From Streptomyces sp. CB02400 (GTDB lineage: Bacteria; Actinomycetota; Actinomycetes; Streptomycetales; Streptomycetaceae), in the NCBI RefSeq assembly GCF_001905725.1, contig NZ_LIWB01000002.1, positions 1 through 64,000 on the forward strand: 64,000 bases of DNA, written 5' to 3'. The translations under genes and the position numbers were made by a program. The notes below the pieces were generated by a model that saw only the letters and a program-made list of their open reading frames with translations, did not search any database and had not been told where the DNA came from. Below, piece by piece: positions 63,478 to 64,000 of the stretch (its first letter is position 1; each line of letters begins with the position of its first letter).

Positions 63478-64000
63478 ATGACGAACAAGATGCGGATTCG
63501 CATCGCGCGCATCGCAGCCGGCGCCATGGTCGCCGCGGGTGCGTCGCTGGCGGTGGCGAGTGTCGCCCAGGCCGACGAGAACCCCACCTGTGACCTCGTG
63601 GTCGACCCGGAGTGCGTGGAGGACACGCCTGACACCCCGGACACCCCGGACACCCCGGACACGCCTGACACCCCGGATACCCCTGACACCCCGGACACGC
63701 CTGACACCCCGGATACCCCGGATACCCCGGACACGCCGGACACCCCGGACACGCCGGACACCCCGGACACGCCGGACACGCCGGATACCCCGGACACGCC
63801 GGACACGCCTGACACCCCGGACACTCCCGGGGACGATGACGAGAACCCCGTAGAGGAGCCCACCGACGACCCGACCACCCCGGGTACGGGCGGCGACGGT
63901 GACGACAACACCGGTACCACCCCGGACGGCGGCAACAACGCCTCTCCGCAGGACCAGGGCTCCTCGGCCCTCACCGACACCGGCGACGACGCCACCTCGG
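63478..64000 (+). CDS. Secreted Asp-Thr-Pro repeat protein (3' end beyond window)
   Basis: Starts ATG 63478, with GGGGGT 15 bp upstream, and is open to the window end (174 codons seen). Residues 1-33 form a signal peptide (IRIARIAAGAMVAAGASLAV, then cleavage after A-Q-A). Residues 49-117 are 23 uninterrupted D-T-P repeats. An acidic Thr/Asp/Asn/Gly stretch follows and ends SSALTDTGDDATS, reminiscent of the region before a sortase motif of the LAxTG kind, although the C-terminus is not visible. Two cysteines (C-DLVVDPE-C) precede the repeats. Probably an extended cell-surface or wall-linked protein; no enzyme motif seen. Confidence 0.8.
   Translation, partial: MTNKMRIRIARIAAGAMVAAGASLAVASVAQADENPTCDLVVDPECVEDTPDTPDTPDTPDTPDTPDTPDTPDTPDTPDTPDTPDTPDTPDTPDTPDTPDTPDTPDTPDTPDTPDTPGDDDENPVEEPTDDPTTPGTGGDGDDNTGTTPDGGNNASPQDQGSSALTDTGDDATS
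63622..63828 (+). repeat. 9-bp tandem repeat, 23 units, encoding Asp-Thr-Pro
   Basis: Twenty-three consecutive GAY-ACN-CCN units. Third bases vary (ACC/ACG, CCG/CCT, GAC/GAT), so the array has drifted at silent sites while the amino acids remain exact, pointing to selection on the protein. Confidence 0.92.

Noticed and set aside
63622..63828. CRISPR-like array
   Set aside because: The units are 9 bp, contiguous and coding; there are no spacers.
63444..63995. Minus-strand open frame encoding a long Val-Ser-Gly repeat
   Set aside because: It is the antisense reading of the Asp-Thr-Pro repeat gene; the plus frame has a signal peptide and a plausible start.

Overview
The window is a high-GC chromosomal segment that reads as Streptomyces (or a very close relative). 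It carries a conserved actinobacterial core, mtrA-mtrB-lpqB, comF, long-form hpf, secA, the ~1650-residue NAD-glutamate dehydrogenase, the pkaA/pkaB kinase pair and prfB. It also shows heavy GTG/TTG start use, 4-nt gene overlaps and dispersed intergenic repeats of the kind found in this genus. No rRNA, tRNA, CRISPR array, insertion sequence or phage gene was seen.

Layout. 1-5.7 kb (minus): a five-gene MoxR/DUF58/DUF4350/DUF4129/membrane-protein operon. 5.9-11.9 kb (plus): mtnA, then the MtrAB-LpqB envelope-signalling operon, with a perfect 10-bp tandem repeat just ahead of mtrA. 12-22 kb: comF, hpf, a NarL-type response regulator, a YcaQ-like DNA glycosylase, a GNAT enzyme, secA, an Rv3235-like gene, a DUF6912 gene and a HAD protein. 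22.7-27.6 kb: NAD-GDH.

27.8-50.7 kb is the accessory heart: a wall-glycopolymer locus almost entirely on the minus strand. It holds four large fusions of a GT2 domain to a CDP-glycerol glycerophosphotransferase-like (TagF) domain, two further GT2 enzymes, three polytopic GT-C-like membrane proteins, a two-gene ABC exporter, galE and an ADP-ribosylglycohydrolase. A TetR gene and an OhrR-Ohr peroxide module sit inside it. The likely division of labour is: GalE supplies UDP-galactose, GT2 and TagF-like domains assemble a phosphate-linked glycan on the cytoplasmic face, the ABC pair exports it, and the membrane proteins modify it or load the carrier lipid. The four TagF-like fusions are not equivalent. 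One has lost the GT2 acidic motif, another has lost the key histidine motif of the transferase domain, and two look intact in both halves.

50.9-54.6 kb: a sugar ABC importer (binding protein plus two permeases, no ATPase). 54.9-58.3 kb: a large FHA-FtsK/EssC-like ATPase with no visible membrane segments. It is divergent from two Ser/Thr kinases (pkaA, pkaB), which suggests a phosphothreonine-dependent partnership. prfB follows. The window ends inside a secreted protein that begins with a signal peptide and 23 tandem Asp-Thr-Pro repeats.

Two families of dispersed intergenic repeats each occur twice in opposite orientation (22.1/54.8 kb and 29.3/61.9 kb). One copy abuts a short repeat that supplies the stop codon and last residues of a glycosyltransferase.
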